From Hydrogenophaga sp. (GTDB lineage Bacteria > Pseudomonadota > Gammaproteobacteria > Burkholderiales > Burkholderiaceae_C): a stretch of DNA of 64,000 bases. Of the stretch, positions 35,021 through 44,486 are shown piece by piece. The first letter of the stretch is position 1. Every line of letters begins with the position of its first letter. A program made the translations under genes and the position numbers. The stretch covers positions 806,001-870,000 of the forward strand of contig NZ_JAUCZF010000001.1 in NCBI RefSeq assembly GCF_030373245.1, written 5' to 3'. The notes beneath the pieces were generated by a model. That model ran no database searches. It worked only from the letters and a program-made list of their open reading frames with translations, and was not told the origin of the DNA.

Positions 35021-35130
35021 GGGTTCCGGCTGAAAAAGCAATGGACCGGCCAAAGCGGCCGGCAACGAGGCGAAGACCGTGGAATTATGGGCATGGCGGC
35101 ATTTTTCAAGCCGGTCGGGCCTGCAACCCA

Positions 35131-35170
35131 AGAAAAAGGGCGCGCCGCCCTCGTGAGGCGGCGCGCCCTT
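35131..35170 (-). terminator. Rho-independent terminator of the alanine symporter gene
   Basis: Read on the minus strand, a stem AAGGGCGCGCCGCC (arms 35136-35149 and 35157-35170, 14 bp, 7-base loop) is followed by TTTTTCTT. It lies 120 bp past the symporter stop and upstream of htpG, so it insulates htpG from readthrough. Confidence 0.88.
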
Positions 35171-35222
35171 CTACCTGTTTGGCTACCATGGCCCGACTTG
35201 GGAGCGCCAGGGCCAGCCGCCG

Positions 35223-35287
35223 GGCCGCCCCAAGGCAGGCCCAGGCCCCTCGGGGAGCAGCGAACCGCGCGAAGCGGAGGTAGCGTG
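35223..35287 (-). repeat. Dispersed GC-rich intergenic repeat, copy close to the macB type
   Basis: Reads CCGCCCCAAGGC...GCCCCTCGGGGAGCAGCGAACCGCGCGAAGCGGAGG...GCGTGG on the plus strand. It is the same pattern as the two copies inside the macB-like gene. It lies a few bases past the symporter stop; in the sense of that gene it begins with CCGCTTCGCG and then CCCCGAGGGG, like the other downstream copies. Confidence 0.72.
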
Positions 35288-35292
35288 GTGGC

Positions 35293-36834
35293 TTAGCCGT
35301 AGCGTTTGAACTCGCCCGACTCCACCTTGGCCATGAACTTCTGGTACTCGCGCTTGACGATGGGCATGAGGAAATACAAACCGATGATGTTGAAGATCGA
35401 CATGGCGAAGATGGCCGCGTCCGAGAAGTCGATCACGGCGCCGAAGCTCACCGACGCGCCAACGACGATGAACAGGCAGAACATGATCTTGTAGACGTAT
35501 TCCTGGGTCCGGCCTTCACCAAACAGGTAGGTCCAGCCCTTGAGCCCGTAGTAGGCCCAGCTGATCATGGTCGAGATGGCAAACATCACCACGGCCAGCG
35601 CCAGCGGGTACCGGAACCAGTCGGCCGTGGCCTGGAACGAGGCGGCGGTGAGATTCACGCCGGTGAGTCCGTTCGGGCTAGGGAAGGGGCCGGTATTCAG
35701 GCCGGCGATGGTGATGACCAGCGCCGTCATGGTGCAGATCACCACGGTGTCGATGAACGGCTCCAGCAGGGAAACCAGGCCTTCGGTGACCGGCTCGTCG
35801 GTCTTGACCGCGCTGTGCGCGATCGCCGCCGAGCCCACGCCCGCTTCGTTGGAGAAGGTGGCGCGCTTTAGGCCCTGGATCAGGGCACCGATGAAACCAC
35901 CCGCAACGCCTTCGGCACTGAACGCGCCGTTGAAGATGGCGGCAAAGGCGGCCGGAATCTGGCTGAAGTTGGACACGATCACGATCACCGACAGGCCGAT
36001 GTAGAGAAAGGCCATCCAGGGCACGAGGCGCGAGGTGACGGTGGCAATCGACGGCATGCCGCCCACGATTACGCCGTAGACAAACGCGGCCAGGATGACG
36101 CCCACCACCCAGCCAAAGCCGTCGGGCAGGCCGAAGGTCTGCACGATCATGGCGTTGGCCTGGTTGCCCTGGAACATGTTGCCGCCACCCAGGGCGCCCA
36201 GGATCACCATCACCGCAAAGCCCACGGCCAGGATCTTGCCCAGCAGCGGCATGCCGCGCTCGGCCAGACCGTCACGCAAGTAGTACATGGGACCGCCGGA
36301 CACCACGCCTGAGGGCAGGATGGTCCGGTACTTCACACCCAGCGTGCACTCGGTGAACTTCGAAGCCATGCCCATCAGGCCCACGATGATCATCCAGAAG
36401 GTAGCCCCTGGTCCGCCGATGGCCAGGGCTGCACCGACGCCGGCGATGTTGCCCAGGCCCACCGTGCCCGAAAGCGCTGTGGTCAGCGCCTGAAAGTGGC
36501 TGACCTCACCCGGATGGCGGCTGTTGGGATCGGTGTACTTGCCGCGCACCAGATCCACCGCGAGCTTGAAGCGCGACAGCTGAGGAAAGCCGAAATAGAC
36601 CGTGAAGATGATGGCCGCCAGAAGCAGCCAGCCCACGATGAGGGGAAACTGCGCTTCGCCCAGCGGCACGGAATAAAAGATCAGGTTGACGAACCAGCCG
36701 AAAGTGGTGGCAAAAAAGCTGTCGATCGCCTGATCAATGCCTTGTGCACAGGCTGGCGCCGCCAGCCCCGCCAGCAGCATGGCCAACAGCCAGATCGGTG
36801 CACGAGGCGCCAGCGGTGTGTTTTTTCTTGGCAT
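35293..36834 (-). CDS. Alanine/glycine:sodium symporter (AGCS family)
   Basis: A 513-residue inner-membrane symporter with about 11 hydrophobic segments plus an N-terminal signal-like helix ending LLAGLAAPACAQ. Family motifs are GTVGLGNIAGVGAALAIGGPGATFWM and FTECTLGVKYR (residues about 115-165), SNEAGVGSAAIAHSAVKTDEPVTEGLV (about 330), and MTALVITIAG. It imports alanine or glycine with Na+. The ATG at 36834 (MPRKNTPL) has GGAGA seven bases upstream; an upstream ATG at 36864 lacks one. It is followed by a terminator and so is a single-gene unit. Confidence 0.93.
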   Translation of the reverse strand: MPRKNTPLAPRAPIWLLAMLLAGLAAPACAQGIDQAIDSFFATTFGWFVNLIFYSVPLGEAQFPLIVGWLLLAAIIFTVYFGFPQLSRFKLAVDLVRGKYTDPNSRHPGEVSHFQALTTALSGTVGLGNIAGVGAALAIGGPGATFWMIIVGLMGMASKFTECTLGVKYRTILPSGVVSGGPMYYLRDGLAERGMPLLGKILAVGFAVMVILGALGGGNMFQGNQANAMIVQTFGLPDGFGWVVGVILAAFVYGVIVGGMPSIATVTSRLVPWMAFLYIGLSVIVIVSNFSQIPAAFAAIFNGAFSAEGVAGGFIGALIQGLKRATFSNEAGVGSAAIAHSAVKTDEPVTEGLVSLLEPFIDTVVICTMTALVITIAGLNTGPFPSPNGLTGVNLTAASFQATADWFRYPLALAVVMFAISTMISWAYYGLKGWTYLFGEGRTQEYVYKIMFCLFIVVGASVSFGAVIDFSDAAIFAMSIFNIIGLYFLMPIVKREYQKFMAKVESGEFKRYG

Positions 36835-37138
36835 CGGGGTCTCCTTGGAAGTGGGTGCTGACATCTCAATCTTCAGCTGGCCTCGTGGCGCCAACAGTCT
36901 CAACCATCGACACACCACCACCCCATGCTCCCACCCCTCACCAAAACGAACCGCGCAAAACGACTCAGCAATTACCCTTGCTTTCTGTCTGGAAAGACGG
37001 AAAGAGATCCAAATTTAGTGAAATATTCGATCGTATCTGCCATAGAGAATAAACTGGACCATACAAAGAGCCAGAAACCGAAGAAAGCTCAAAAACCTTG
37101 CTCAAGGTAGGCCACTCGGGGCACAGCCCGGACGCGGC
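36835..37138. other. AT-richer intergenic region, probable symporter promoter
   Basis: 304 bp between the symporter start and the 3' end of the hydrolase gene, both on the minus strand. From about 36940 to 37110 the composition is much richer in A/T than the surroundings (for example AGTGAAATATTCGATCG). Only short unconvincing frames occur. A promoter for the symporter is expected here but no box pair stood out. Confidence 0.45.
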
Positions 37139-38419
37139 TCAATCGGAGGCCAGCGGCAGCAACCAATCGCGCACTTGCACGGCCACTTCCTGGCTCGACA
37201 GCAAGTCAAGGTGACCGGTGCGGTAGACGATGCGTTGGCTGCTCTTGGCGAACACCAGTCGGCGGCGGGTCTCGTCGTGCTGACCCAGCGCACTGTTGAG
37301 CGGCACCAGGCCGTCGCCCGTCAACCGATCGGCCAGCACCCCGCGCTGGGCCGCCAGCGTCGCGGCCACCGTGAAGCAGGCCACCCCCTCGGGCAAAGGC
37401 AGTGGCAGGCGCGGGTCTTCAAAGCCGGCGCGCCAGCCCTGGCCGCCGGGGGAGCGCCAGTCGGCCTCTTGTACGTGGCCGTGGCGCAGGTCCAAAATGC
37501 CGGCGCTGCGCAGCTTGCCCAGTTTCGCAAACGGGGCGGAGAAAGGCGTTGCGCCCAGCAAGACATCAATCCCGTGCCCAGCCTTTTCCAACGGCGCACC
37601 ATGGTGCGGCGTGCCCAGGAACACCAGTTCGCGCAGCACATTGGGCCACTGCTGGTCTGCCTCGCGCCCCGCCTGCACCGCAGCGCGCGCCACCAGACCG
37701 CCCATGCTGTGGCCGAGGAGGGTGATGCGCGTCAGCGGCACCGGCCAGGCCGCCATCAGCCGCTCCAGATGCAGCGCCAACTCGAGCCCGTTGTCCGACA
37801 CATGCCGGCCGCTGTTGTAGCGCAGGTAGACCGGTTGGCAACCCAGCGCTTGCGCCAGAAAGTCGCCATGCTCGTGACCGCCCCGCATCCACTGCGTGTC
37901 GTTCATGCAAAGGCCGTGCACGAGCAACAGCAGGTGCGAGCTGGCTGCCTGACCCAGCTGGAGCCTGAGCGCATCGAGGTTGTCCAGCCACAGCGGGCGA
38001 CCTGCACATCGCAACTCCATCGCCTGCGCCAGCGGGTTGCCAGTGGCCACCAGCCGGTCGCCGAGCACACCGTTCAACGCGGCCACCACCGCTTCGCGCT
38101 GAGGCGAGGCTTCGGGGTGTGTGGCCGGGTCGTCCAGCAACGGCAGCAGGGCTCCCAGCACCGCATCCGACCCTTGCCCCACCAGCGCGGCCACACCGCG
38201 GATACCGCGGTAGATCTGTCCGGTGAGGCCGCTGGTCTGCTCGGGTGCCGCGTTGCGTGAGAGCCCCAGTTGCCGGTGCACGGACCGGTGCACGCCTTCA
38301 ACGATGTTGATCACACCGTGTGTGGCCTGCGTCGCGAGTTGGGCAGCGGCCTTCAGATCGGAAGGGCGGAGGTGGCGCAAGAGAGCTGTCTTGCGATCAG
38401 GTGGCGTGGGAGAACTCAT
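37139..38419 (-). CDS. Alpha/beta hydrolase, lipase-like
   Basis: A 426-residue serine hydrolase. The nucleophile elbow is GHSMGGLVARAA (serine near residue 237), preceded by the oxyanion segment LLLLVHGLCMNDTQWM (about 165). VFLGTPHHGAPLEKAGHGID follows, a PGAP1/esterase-lipase feature; the catalytic histidine is probably in YRTGHLDLLSS near the C-terminus, and an acid in DGLVPLNSALG. The first 130 residues are an unusual helical extension (TQATHGVINIVEGVHRSVHR) also seen in related Comamonadaceae proteins. No signal peptide is present, so it is cytoplasmic or membrane-associated. The substrate is unknown. Confidence 0.85.
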   Translation of the reverse strand: MSSPTPPDRKTALLRHLRPSDLKAAAQLATQATHGVINIVEGVHRSVHRQLGLSRNAAPEQTSGLTGQIYRGIRGVAALVGQGSDAVLGALLPLLDDPATHPEASPQREAVVAALNGVLGDRLVATGNPLAQAMELRCAGRPLWLDNLDALRLQLGQAASSHLLLLVHGLCMNDTQWMRGGHEHGDFLAQALGCQPVYLRYNSGRHVSDNGLELALHLERLMAAWPVPLTRITLLGHSMGGLVARAAVQAGREADQQWPNVLRELVFLGTPHHGAPLEKAGHGIDVLLGATPFSAPFAKLGKLRSAGILDLRHGHVQEADWRSPGGQGWRAGFEDPRLPLPLPEGVACFTVAATLAAQRGVLADRLTGDGLVPLNSALGQHDETRRRLVFAKSSQRIVYRTGHLDLLSSQEVAVQVRDWLLPLASD

Positions 38420-38675
38420 GGGGCATTGTGTGCCTGGGTTTTGTGTCTGTGGGTTTCTTGTCTAAGGTGGGCAGGGCGCTCGGGAATCGGTACCCGGTCT
38501 GTCGGGACAGAAAACGCTCATTCACCGAAAAAAGCAACGTCTGGCAACGCTGCGAGGGTGTGACCCGACCAACCTCTGGCGCGGGCGCAAGCCGCATAGC
38601 CGCTGCCTGGCGATAACCTCGCGCGCTCTTGAAGACTGGCGGCGCTTCGTTCAACAGCTCAAGCGCCCTCTCTCG

Positions 38676-39824
38676 TCAGAAGCCTTCCTCCGCTCCCAGA
38701 TAACGCCACTGTCCTACCGGCAGATTGCCGAGCACCACGTTGCCGATGCGGATGCGCTTGAGGCCCACCACGTGCAGCCCGACCTGCTCGCACATGCGGC
38801 GGATCTGGCGCTTCTTGCCTTCGATCAGAACGAAACGCAACTGCTCGGGGTTCATCCAGTCCACCTGGGCGGGCTTGAGGGGCTGGTCGTCCAGACTCAG
38901 GCCGTGGCGCAACCGGGCCAGTTGCTCGGGAGGGAAAGCGGCTTGCACGTTCTGCGTGACCACGCCAGAACCGTGCGGGCCGTTCGGCGCCCAGTGCACG
39001 CGCACCAGGTACTCTTTTTCGATGCCGCTGTTTTCACCGATGAGCTGGCGCGCGATGCGCCCGTCCTGAGAGAGCACGAGCAGGCCGACGGAATCGATGT
39101 CGAGCCGGCCGCAGGGTGCGAGGCCACGCGTGTGTTCGGGCGCAAAACGGCGACCTTCCGCCGGGTGACGGGCATCGCCGCGCCACTGGCTGGGCGCGCC
39201 GATGAGCGTGGCAGCGGCTTCGTGGCCGTCTTCAGGCTGGCCGCTCACATAGCCCATGGGTTTGTGCAGCAGGATGGTGACCTGCCCGGCTTGCTGGTGG
39301 CGCGCCTGGGGCAGCACCTCCACGTTCGCGTCGGGCGCCACGGGCATGCCCATGACAGCGGGTTCGCCGTTGACCAGCACCCAGCCGCGCGCGATCCATT
39401 CGTCGGCCTCGCGGCGCGAGCACAGCCCCAGCTCGGCCATGCGCTTGTTCAGGCGCACCTCGCCCCGCACATTGCCGACCCGCGCCAGATCGGACCGGCG
39501 CGGTTCAGCCAGGCGCGCAGGTGCCTGAGGCGCGCGCGGCGCGCTGGATCGGGCAGGCGTGGACCGATTGCCGGCATCGCTTGGGCGCTGGGCTTCGGCC
39601 GGGTGGGCGCGCTGGCGACCCGATCCCGGCAGCGAAGGGCGCTCGCCACTCAAGGCAGGAGGCCGCTCGCGCGGTGGCTTGGGCGCCGAGGCCGAAACAG
39701 ACTGGGCGCGCGCCGGGCCCGGCGGGCGCACCGGCGCACGCCGCTCGGCGAACGGGCCGCTGGCGCTTTTTTTGGCAGCGCCAGGCTTGAGCTTGAGGGT
39801 GCCGGGCTTGGGGTCGGAGGTCAT
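38676..39824 (-). CDS. RsuA/RluF-type pseudouridine synthase
   Basis: Converts uridine to pseudouridine in rRNA or tRNA. The 382-residue protein has a long basic, proline/arginine-rich N-terminal extension (about residues 1-128). An S4 RNA-binding domain ([25 protein letters not shown]) follows, then the catalytic domain with the aspartate in [18 protein letters not shown] near residue 240. [32 protein letters not shown] and LPVGQWR near the end favour RluF (23S U2604) over RluB or RsuA. The ATG at 39824 ([10 protein letters not shown]) was preferred to the much longer frame upstream, which overlaps the Crp-like gene. Confidence 0.87.
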   Translation of the reverse strand: MTSDPKPGTLKLKPGAAKKSASGPFAERRAPVRPPGPARAQSVSASAPKPPRERPPALSGERPSLPGSGRQRAHPAEAQRPSDAGNRSTPARSSAPRAPQAPARLAEPRRSDLARVGNVRGEVRLNKRMAELGLCSRREADEWIARGWVLVNGEPAVMGMPVAPDANVEVLPQARHQQAGQVTILLHKPMGYVSGQPEDGHEAAATLIGAPSQWRGDARHPAEGRRFAPEHTRGLAPCGRLDIDSVGLLVLSQDGRIARQLIGENSGIEKEYLVRVHWAPNGPHGSGVVTQNVQAAFPPEQLARLRHGLSLDDQPLKPAQVDWMNPEQLRFVLIEGKKRQIRRMCEQVGLHVVGLKRIRIGNVVLGNLPVGQWRYLGAEEGF

Positions 39825-39927
39825 GGGTCGATCATCCCACGGTGCGACACCAGCGGGTTGGCAAGACAGCGCAGGCGGGGCGTATGTCAGCCCGCTTGGC
39901 ATCAGCGGAGCCTGAGGGCTCCATGCC

Positions 39928-40653
39928 TCAAAGCTCGCCCTGGCGCAGCGCCTGCAAGTCAAGCACCCGCACGCCGCCGTACTCCACCCGAATCCAGCCT
40001 TTGGCCGACAGGGTGGAGAGGGCTTCGTTGACCCGCTGGCGCGACAAGCCGACCAGATAAGCCAGCTCCTGCTGCGTGATGCGCAGGATGCCGCCCACGC
40101 TGGGGTAGAGCAGCGGGTGGAACATGGCGGCCAGGTTGCGCGCCACGCGCAGGTCGGGGCTGCCAAGGCGATCGATTTCGCGCGCCGCGATGAACTGACC
40201 CAGGCGCTCATTGAGCTGGTTCATCACGAAGCGGTTGAAGCCCAGCGAGTGGTCGAGCAGCCAGTCAAAGGTGGCGACCGGAATGCCGGCCACATGGCTC
40301 TTGCGCAGGGCCTGGATGTTGTACCGGTATTGCTCGTGCTTGAGCACCGTGCCCTCGCCAAACCAGCCGCCTGGCGCGACGCCGGTGAAGGTGATCACCG
40401 GGCCGAGGGATTCGTCGTTGCTCATTTTGAGCAGGCCGTCGACCAGGCCGAACCAGTAAGTGACCGGGCGCCCGATGCGGCAAACGTAGTCGCCCGCTTG
40501 CGCGGCAGTGACCACCAGTGCGTCTTCCGCGCGCTCACGTTCTCCCGCATTCAGCGCCTGCAACCAGGGAATGCGCGCAAGCTCTTCGGGGGTTAGCGCG
40601 CGAGCGCGAGCGCGCAGCGGCGAGCTCGGTCTGGGCGAAGCGGAAGGGCTCAT
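39928..40653 (-). CDS. Crp/Fnr-family transcriptional regulator
   Basis: A 241-residue regulator. A cyclic-nucleotide-binding-like beta roll covers about residues 45-150 ([48 protein letters not shown]), and a winged helix-turn-helix follows ([39 protein letters not shown]). No cluster of four cysteines is present, so it is not an Fnr-type iron-sulfur sensor; the effector is unknown. It is divergent from the catabolic ligase-Liv operon, and a CRP-spaced palindrome lies between them, so it is the probable regulator of that operon and of itself. Confidence 0.9.
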   Translation of the reverse strand: MSPSASPRPSSPLRARARALTPEELARIPWLQALNAGERERAEDALVVTAAQAGDYVCRIGRPVTYWFGLVDGLLKMSNDESLGPVITFTGVAPGGWFGEGTVLKHEQYRYNIQALRKSHVAGIPVATFDWLLDHSLGFNRFVMNQLNERLGQFIAAREIDRLGSPDLRVARNLAAMFHPLLYPSVGGILRITQQELAYLVGLSRQRVNEALSTLSAKGWIRVEYGGVRVLDLQALRQGEL

Positions 40654-40699
40654 CGGGCGATGGGTACTAGGGAAAGTCCCAGGAGGGCAGACCCTTCAA

Positions 40700-40717
40700 T
40701 TGTCGTCCAACCGACAA
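40700..40717. promoter_or_regulatory. CRP-architecture palindrome in the divergent control region
   Basis: TTGTCG-TCCAAC-CGACAA, a perfect inverted repeat of 6 bp with a 6-bp spacer. Its TGTCG-N6-CGACA core has the 5-6-5 spacing of CRP sites (TGTGA-N6-TCACA). It lies 47 bp from the regulator start and 100 bp from the ligase start, so it is well placed for both. Confidence 0.6.
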
Positions 40718-40816
40718 CATAGCGTCAAACATCGACCTACGATGACACCCAGAATGATCGGCATGGATGCTCTGCGCACCGCACGCGCCAAGCCTTCCGC
40801 GCCATTGGAGACAAGC

Positions 40817-42763
40817 ATGCAAACCACCTTCCCCCGGCTGTTGCTGGACCACGCCAAAGCCCGCCCGGCGGCGCCTGCCATGCGTGAAAAGGAATACGGC
40901 ATCTGGCAGACCACCAGCTGGGCCGACATGGCCAAGCTGGTCGAGGCCCTCGCCTGCGGTCTGCACCAGGCCGGCCTGAAACGCGGCGAGCACATGGTGG
41001 TGATCGGCTCCAACCGTCCGCGTCTCTACGCCACCATGCTGGCCGCGCAGTCGCTGGGCGCGATCCCCGTGCCGCTGTACCAGGACGCGGTGGGCGCCGA
41101 ATGCGTCTTCCCAATCAACAACGCCGAGGTGCGCTTCGTGGTGGTGGAAGACCAGGAGCAGGTCGACAAGATGCTGGAAATCCGCGAGCAATGCCCGCAG
41201 ATTTCCCATATCTACTTCGATGATCCTCGCGGTCTGCGCAAATACGATGAGCCGGGCCTGAGCGCGCTGGAAGAGCTCATCGCCGCCGGGCGGGCTTTCG
41301 CCAAGGTGCACCCGGATCTGTTCGGTGAACAGGTCGAGCTGGGCCAGCCCGACGACGTTGCCGCCATGTTTTTCACCAGCGGCACCACCGGCAAGCCCAA
41401 GGGCGTGGTGCACACACACCGCACGCTGATTGACCGCGCCGACGTGGGCGCCCGCTTCGACAAGCTGACCCCCGATGACGAGGTGCTGGCCTACCTGCCG
41501 CCAGCCTGGATCGGCCAGAACATCTTTTCCTACGCGCAGTGGCTGGTCGCCGGCTACGTGGTGAACTGCCCCGAGTCCAGCGGCACCGTGACCATCGACC
41601 TGAAGGAGGTCGGCCCCACCTACTATTTCGCGCCACCGCGGGTGTTCGAAGGCCTGCTCACCTCGGTGATGATCCGCATGGAAGATGCGAGCGCGCCCAA
41701 GCGCAAGCTGTTCCACGCCTTCATGGACGTGGCCAAACGCGTTGGCCCCGACAAGATGGACGGCAAGGCGCTGGGCTTCATGGATTCGTTGAAATACGCG
41801 CTGGGCAATGCCCTGGTCTATGGCCCGCTGCGCAACAGCCTGGGCATGAGCCGGGTCCGGGTCGCTTACACCGCCGGTGAAGCCATTGGCCCCGACCTGT
41901 TCAGCTTCTACCGCTCCATCGGCATCAACCTGAAGCAGCTCTACGGCTCGACGGAAACCGCGGTGTTCGTCTGCCTGCAACCGGATCACGAGGCGCGCGC
42001 CGACACGGTGGGCGTGCCCTGCGAAGGTGTGGAGATAAAGCTCTCGGAGAGTGGAGAGATTCTGGTGAAGTCACCGGGTCTGCTCAAGGAGTACTACAAG
42101 AATCCCGAAGCCACGGCCGAGGTGCTGACCGCCGACGGCTGGTACCACACCAGCGATGCCGGCTTCATCGACGCCAGCGGCCACCTCAAGATCATCGACC
42201 GGGTGAAAGACGTGGGTCGCATCAAGGGCGGCGCCTTCGACAAGGCGATGTTTGCGCCGAAGTACGTGGAGAACAAGCTCAAGTTCTTCTCGTACATCAA
42301 GGAAGCCGTGGCCTACGGCGACCAGCGCGAGAAGGTGTGCGTGATGGTCAACATCGACATGGACGCCGTAGGCAACTGGGCCGAGCGCCGCAATCTGCCG
42401 TACGCCGGCTACACCGATCTGGCGCAGAAACCTGAGGTGTACGAACTCATCCGCGACTGCATGGAGAAGGTCAACGCCGACCTCAGCCGCGACGAGCTTC
42501 TCGCCGGCAGCCAGATCAGCCGCTTCCTGGTGCTGCACAAGGAGCTGGACGCCGACGACGGCGAGCTCACCCGCACCAACAAGGTTCGCCGTGGCTTCAT
42601 CGGCGAAAAGTACCAGCCCCTGATCGACGCGCTCTACGGCAACCAGACCGAGCAGTACATCGAAACCCAGGTGAAATTTGAAGACGGCCGCACCGGCAGC
42701 GTGAGCGCCACGCTCAAGGTGGCCGATGCCAAAACGTTTGCCCCCGTGAAGGCTGCAGCATGA
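40817..42763 (+). CDS. AMP-dependent acyl-CoA ligase (long-chain acyl-CoA synthetase type)
   Basis: Activates a carboxylic acid to its CoA thioester with ATP, probably right after uptake by the adjacent transporter. The 648-residue protein has the P-loop FFTSGTTGKPKGVVHTHR (about residue 195), the YGSTE motif (about 385), DGWYHTSDAG with the ribose-binding aspartate (about 440), IDRVKDVGR, and a C-terminal TRTNKVRRGFIGEKY with the catalytic lysine. It is the Faa/ACSL-like subtype. The ATG at 40817 (MQTTFPRLLLDHAKARP) has GGAG eight bases upstream. The stop overlaps the livG-like start by ATGA. The substrate (aromatic, fatty or other organic acid) is not determined. Confidence 0.9.
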   Translation: MQTTFPRLLLDHAKARPAAPAMREKEYGIWQTTSWADMAKLVEALACGLHQAGLKRGEHMVVIGSNRPRLYATMLAAQSLGAIPVPLYQDAVGAECVFPINNAEVRFVVVEDQEQVDKMLEIREQCPQISHIYFDDPRGLRKYDEPGLSALEELIAAGRAFAKVHPDLFGEQVELGQPDDVAAMFFTSGTTGKPKGVVHTHRTLIDRADVGARFDKLTPDDEVLAYLPPAWIGQNIFSYAQWLVAGYVVNCPESSGTVTIDLKEVGPTYYFAPPRVFEGLLTSVMIRMEDASAPKRKLFHAFMDVAKRVGPDKMDGKALGFMDSLKYALGNALVYGPLRNSLGMSRVRVAYTAGEAIGPDLFSFYRSIGINLKQLYGSTETAVFVCLQPDHEARADTVGVPCEGVEIKLSESGEILVKSPGLLKEYYKNPEATAEVLTADGWYHTSDAGFIDASGHLKIIDRVKDVGRIKGGAFDKAMFAPKYVENKLKFFSYIKEAVAYGDQREKVCVMVNIDMDAVGNWAERRNLPYAGYTDLAQKPEVYELIRDCMEKVNADLSRDELLAGSQISRFLVLHKELDADDGELTRTNKVRRGFIGEKYQPLIDALYGNQTEQYIETQVKFEDGRTGSVSATLKVADAKTFAPVKAAA

Positions 42764-43542
42764 CGAAAAAAATCGGCGACGTCGTGCTCGACGTCAACAA
42801 CATCAGCTTGCGCTTTGGTGGCGTCAATGCCTTAACCGACATTTCCTTCAATGTGAGGGAGCACGAGGTGCGCGCCATCATCGGCCCCAACGGCGCCGGC
42901 AAGAGCTCCATGCTGAACTGCATCAACGGCGTCTACACGCCGCAAGAGGGCAGCATCACCTTCAAGGGCAAAACCTTCAGCCACATGAACTCGCGCCAGG
43001 TGGCCGAGATGGGCATCGGCCGCACGTTTCAGAACCTGGCGCTGTTCAAGGGCATGAGCGTGATCGACAACATCATGACCGGGCGCAATTTGCGCATCAA
43101 GAGCAACCTGTTCCTGCAGGCGCTGCGCATCGGGCCAGCGCAGAAAGAAGAAGAGAAGCACCGGGAGTTTGTTGAACACATCATCGACTTTCTCGAGATT
43201 CAGGCCTTCCGAAAGACGGCTGTCGGCACCCTGCCCTATGGCCTGCAAAAACGCGTTGACCTCGGCCGGGCGCTGGCGATGGAGCCGCAGGTGCTGCTGC
43301 TCGATGAGCCCATGGCCGGCATGAACATGGAGGAGAAGCAGGACATGAGCCGCTTCATCCTGGACGTGAACGACGAGTTCGGCACCACCATCGTGCTGAT
43401 CGAGCACGACATGGGCGTGGTGATGGACATCTCCGACCGCGTCGTCGTGCTGGACTACGGCAAGAAGATCGGCGACGGCACACCCGAGGAGGTGCGCAAC
43501 AACGAAGAAGTCATCAGCGCGTACCTCGGTACGAGCCACTGA
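42760..43542 (+). CDS. livG: Branched-chain-amino-acid-type ABC transporter ATPase (LivG)
   Basis: One of the two ATPases of a Liv/HAAT-type importer, 260 residues. Walker A GPNGAGKSS is at 42-50, followed by MGIGRTFQNLALFKGMSV; the signature is the degenerate PYGLQKRVDLGRAL usual for LivG, and Walker B is VLLLDEPMAGMN. EHDMGVVMDISDRVVVLDYGKKI closes the domain. LivG has the long insertion that LivF lacks. It overlaps the ligase gene by 4 bp. In catabolic clusters such transporters usually carry organic acids (e.g. the HbaEFGH type for hydroxybenzoate) rather than leucine, an inference for this locus. Confidence 0.93.
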   Translation: MTKKIGDVVLDVNNISLRFGGVNALTDISFNVREHEVRAIIGPNGAGKSSMLNCINGVYTPQEGSITFKGKTFSHMNSRQVAEMGIGRTFQNLALFKGMSVIDNIMTGRNLRIKSNLFLQALRIGPAQKEEEKHREFVEHIIDFLEIQAFRKTAVGTLPYGLQKRVDLGRALAMEPQVLLLDEPMAGMNMEEKQDMSRFILDVNDEFGTTIVLIEHDMGVVMDISDRVVVLDYGKKIGDGTPEEVRNNEEVISAYLGTSH

Positions 43543-43556
43543 GCGGAGACTACAAC

Positions 43557-44486
43557 ATGGCTTTTTTCATTGAGACTCTGATTGGCGGCCTGATGGCCGG
43601 CATGTTGTATTCCCTGGTGGCGCTGGGCTTCGTGCTGATCTTCAAGGCTTCGGGTGTATTCAACTTTGCGCAGGGCGCGATGGTGCTGTTTGCCGCGCTG
43701 GCCATGGCCCGTTTCTCGGAGTGGATTCCGGGCTGGCTGGGCATCGAGAACAAGCTTCTGGGCAACGTGATTGCCTTTGTGCTGTCGGCGGTGCTGATGT
43801 TCATCCTGGCCTGGCTGATCGAGCGGCTGGTGCTGCGCCACCTGGTGAATCAGGAGGGCGTGACCCTGCTGATGGCCACGCTGGGCATCACCTACTTTCT
43901 CGATGGATTTGGCCAGACCATCTTCGGCAGCGCGATCTACCAGATCGACGTCGGTATGCCAAAAGACCCTGTGTTCCTGTTCGAAGGCATCTTTTCCGGC
44001 GGCATTCTGGTCAACCTCGAAGATGTGTACGCGGCCTGCATCGCCGCGCTGCTGGTCGCGGTGCTCTCGCTGTTCTTCCAGAAAACTGGCACTGGCCGCG
44101 CTCTGCGTGCGGTGGCCGACGACCACCAGGCCGCGCAATCCATCGGTATTCCGCTGAACCGCATCTGGGTCATCGTCTGGTTCGTTGCCGGCCTGACCGC
44201 ACTGGTGGCCGGCATCATCTGGGGCTCCAAACTGGGCGTGCAGTTTTCGCTCACCACCCTGGCGCTGCGCGCCCTGCCTGTGATCATTCTCGGCGGCCTG
44301 ACCTCGGTGCCCGGCGCCATCATCGGCGGCCTGATCATCGGCGTGGGCGAAAAACTGTCCGAGGTTTACTTGGGCCCCTATGTGGGCGGCGGCATCGAGA
44401 TCTGGTTCGCCTACATGCTGGCGCTGGTGTTCCTGCTGTTCCGCCCACAAGGCCTGTTTGGTGAAAAGATCATCGACCGCGTATGA
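43557..44486 (+). CDS. livH: Liv-type ABC transporter permease (LivH)
   Basis: A 309-residue inner-membrane permease with about eight hydrophobic segments. It opens MAFFIETLIGGLMAGMLYSLVALGFVLIFKASGVFNFAQGAMVLF in family pieces, with VLGLxxLFKxTGVxNFAQG-like pattern. FQKTGTGRALRAVADDHQAAQSIGIPLNRI is the EAA-like cytoplasmic loop, followed by LPVIILGGLTSVPGAIIGGLIIGVGEKL. The last residues KIIDRV are coded by a 23-bp segment that recurs 122 bp downstream. It starts 14 bp after livG. Confidence 0.93.
   Translation: MAFFIETLIGGLMAGMLYSLVALGFVLIFKASGVFNFAQGAMVLFAALAMARFSEWIPGWLGIENKLLGNVIAFVLSAVLMFILAWLIERLVLRHLVNQEGVTLLMATLGITYFLDGFGQTIFGSAIYQIDVGMPKDPVFLFEGIFSGGILVNLEDVYAACIAALLVAVLSLFFQKTGTGRALRAVADDHQAAQSIGIPLNRIWVIVWFVAGLTALVAGIIWGSKLGVQFSLTTLALRALPVIILGGLTSVPGAIIGGLIIGVGEKLSEVYLGPYVGGGIEIWFAYMLALVFLLFRPQGLFGEKIIDRV

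Noticed and set aside
35131..35170. The large hairpin near htpG as a heat-shock regulatory element
   Set aside because: The T-run lies on the minus-strand 3' side and the position 120 bp past the symporter stop fits an ordinary terminator.
39825..40211. Upstream extension of the pseudouridine synthase frame
   Set aside because: It overlaps the Crp-like gene in another frame and is low-complexity Cys/Ser/Arg-rich sequence; the ATG at 39824 gives a plausible, if long, basic N-terminus.
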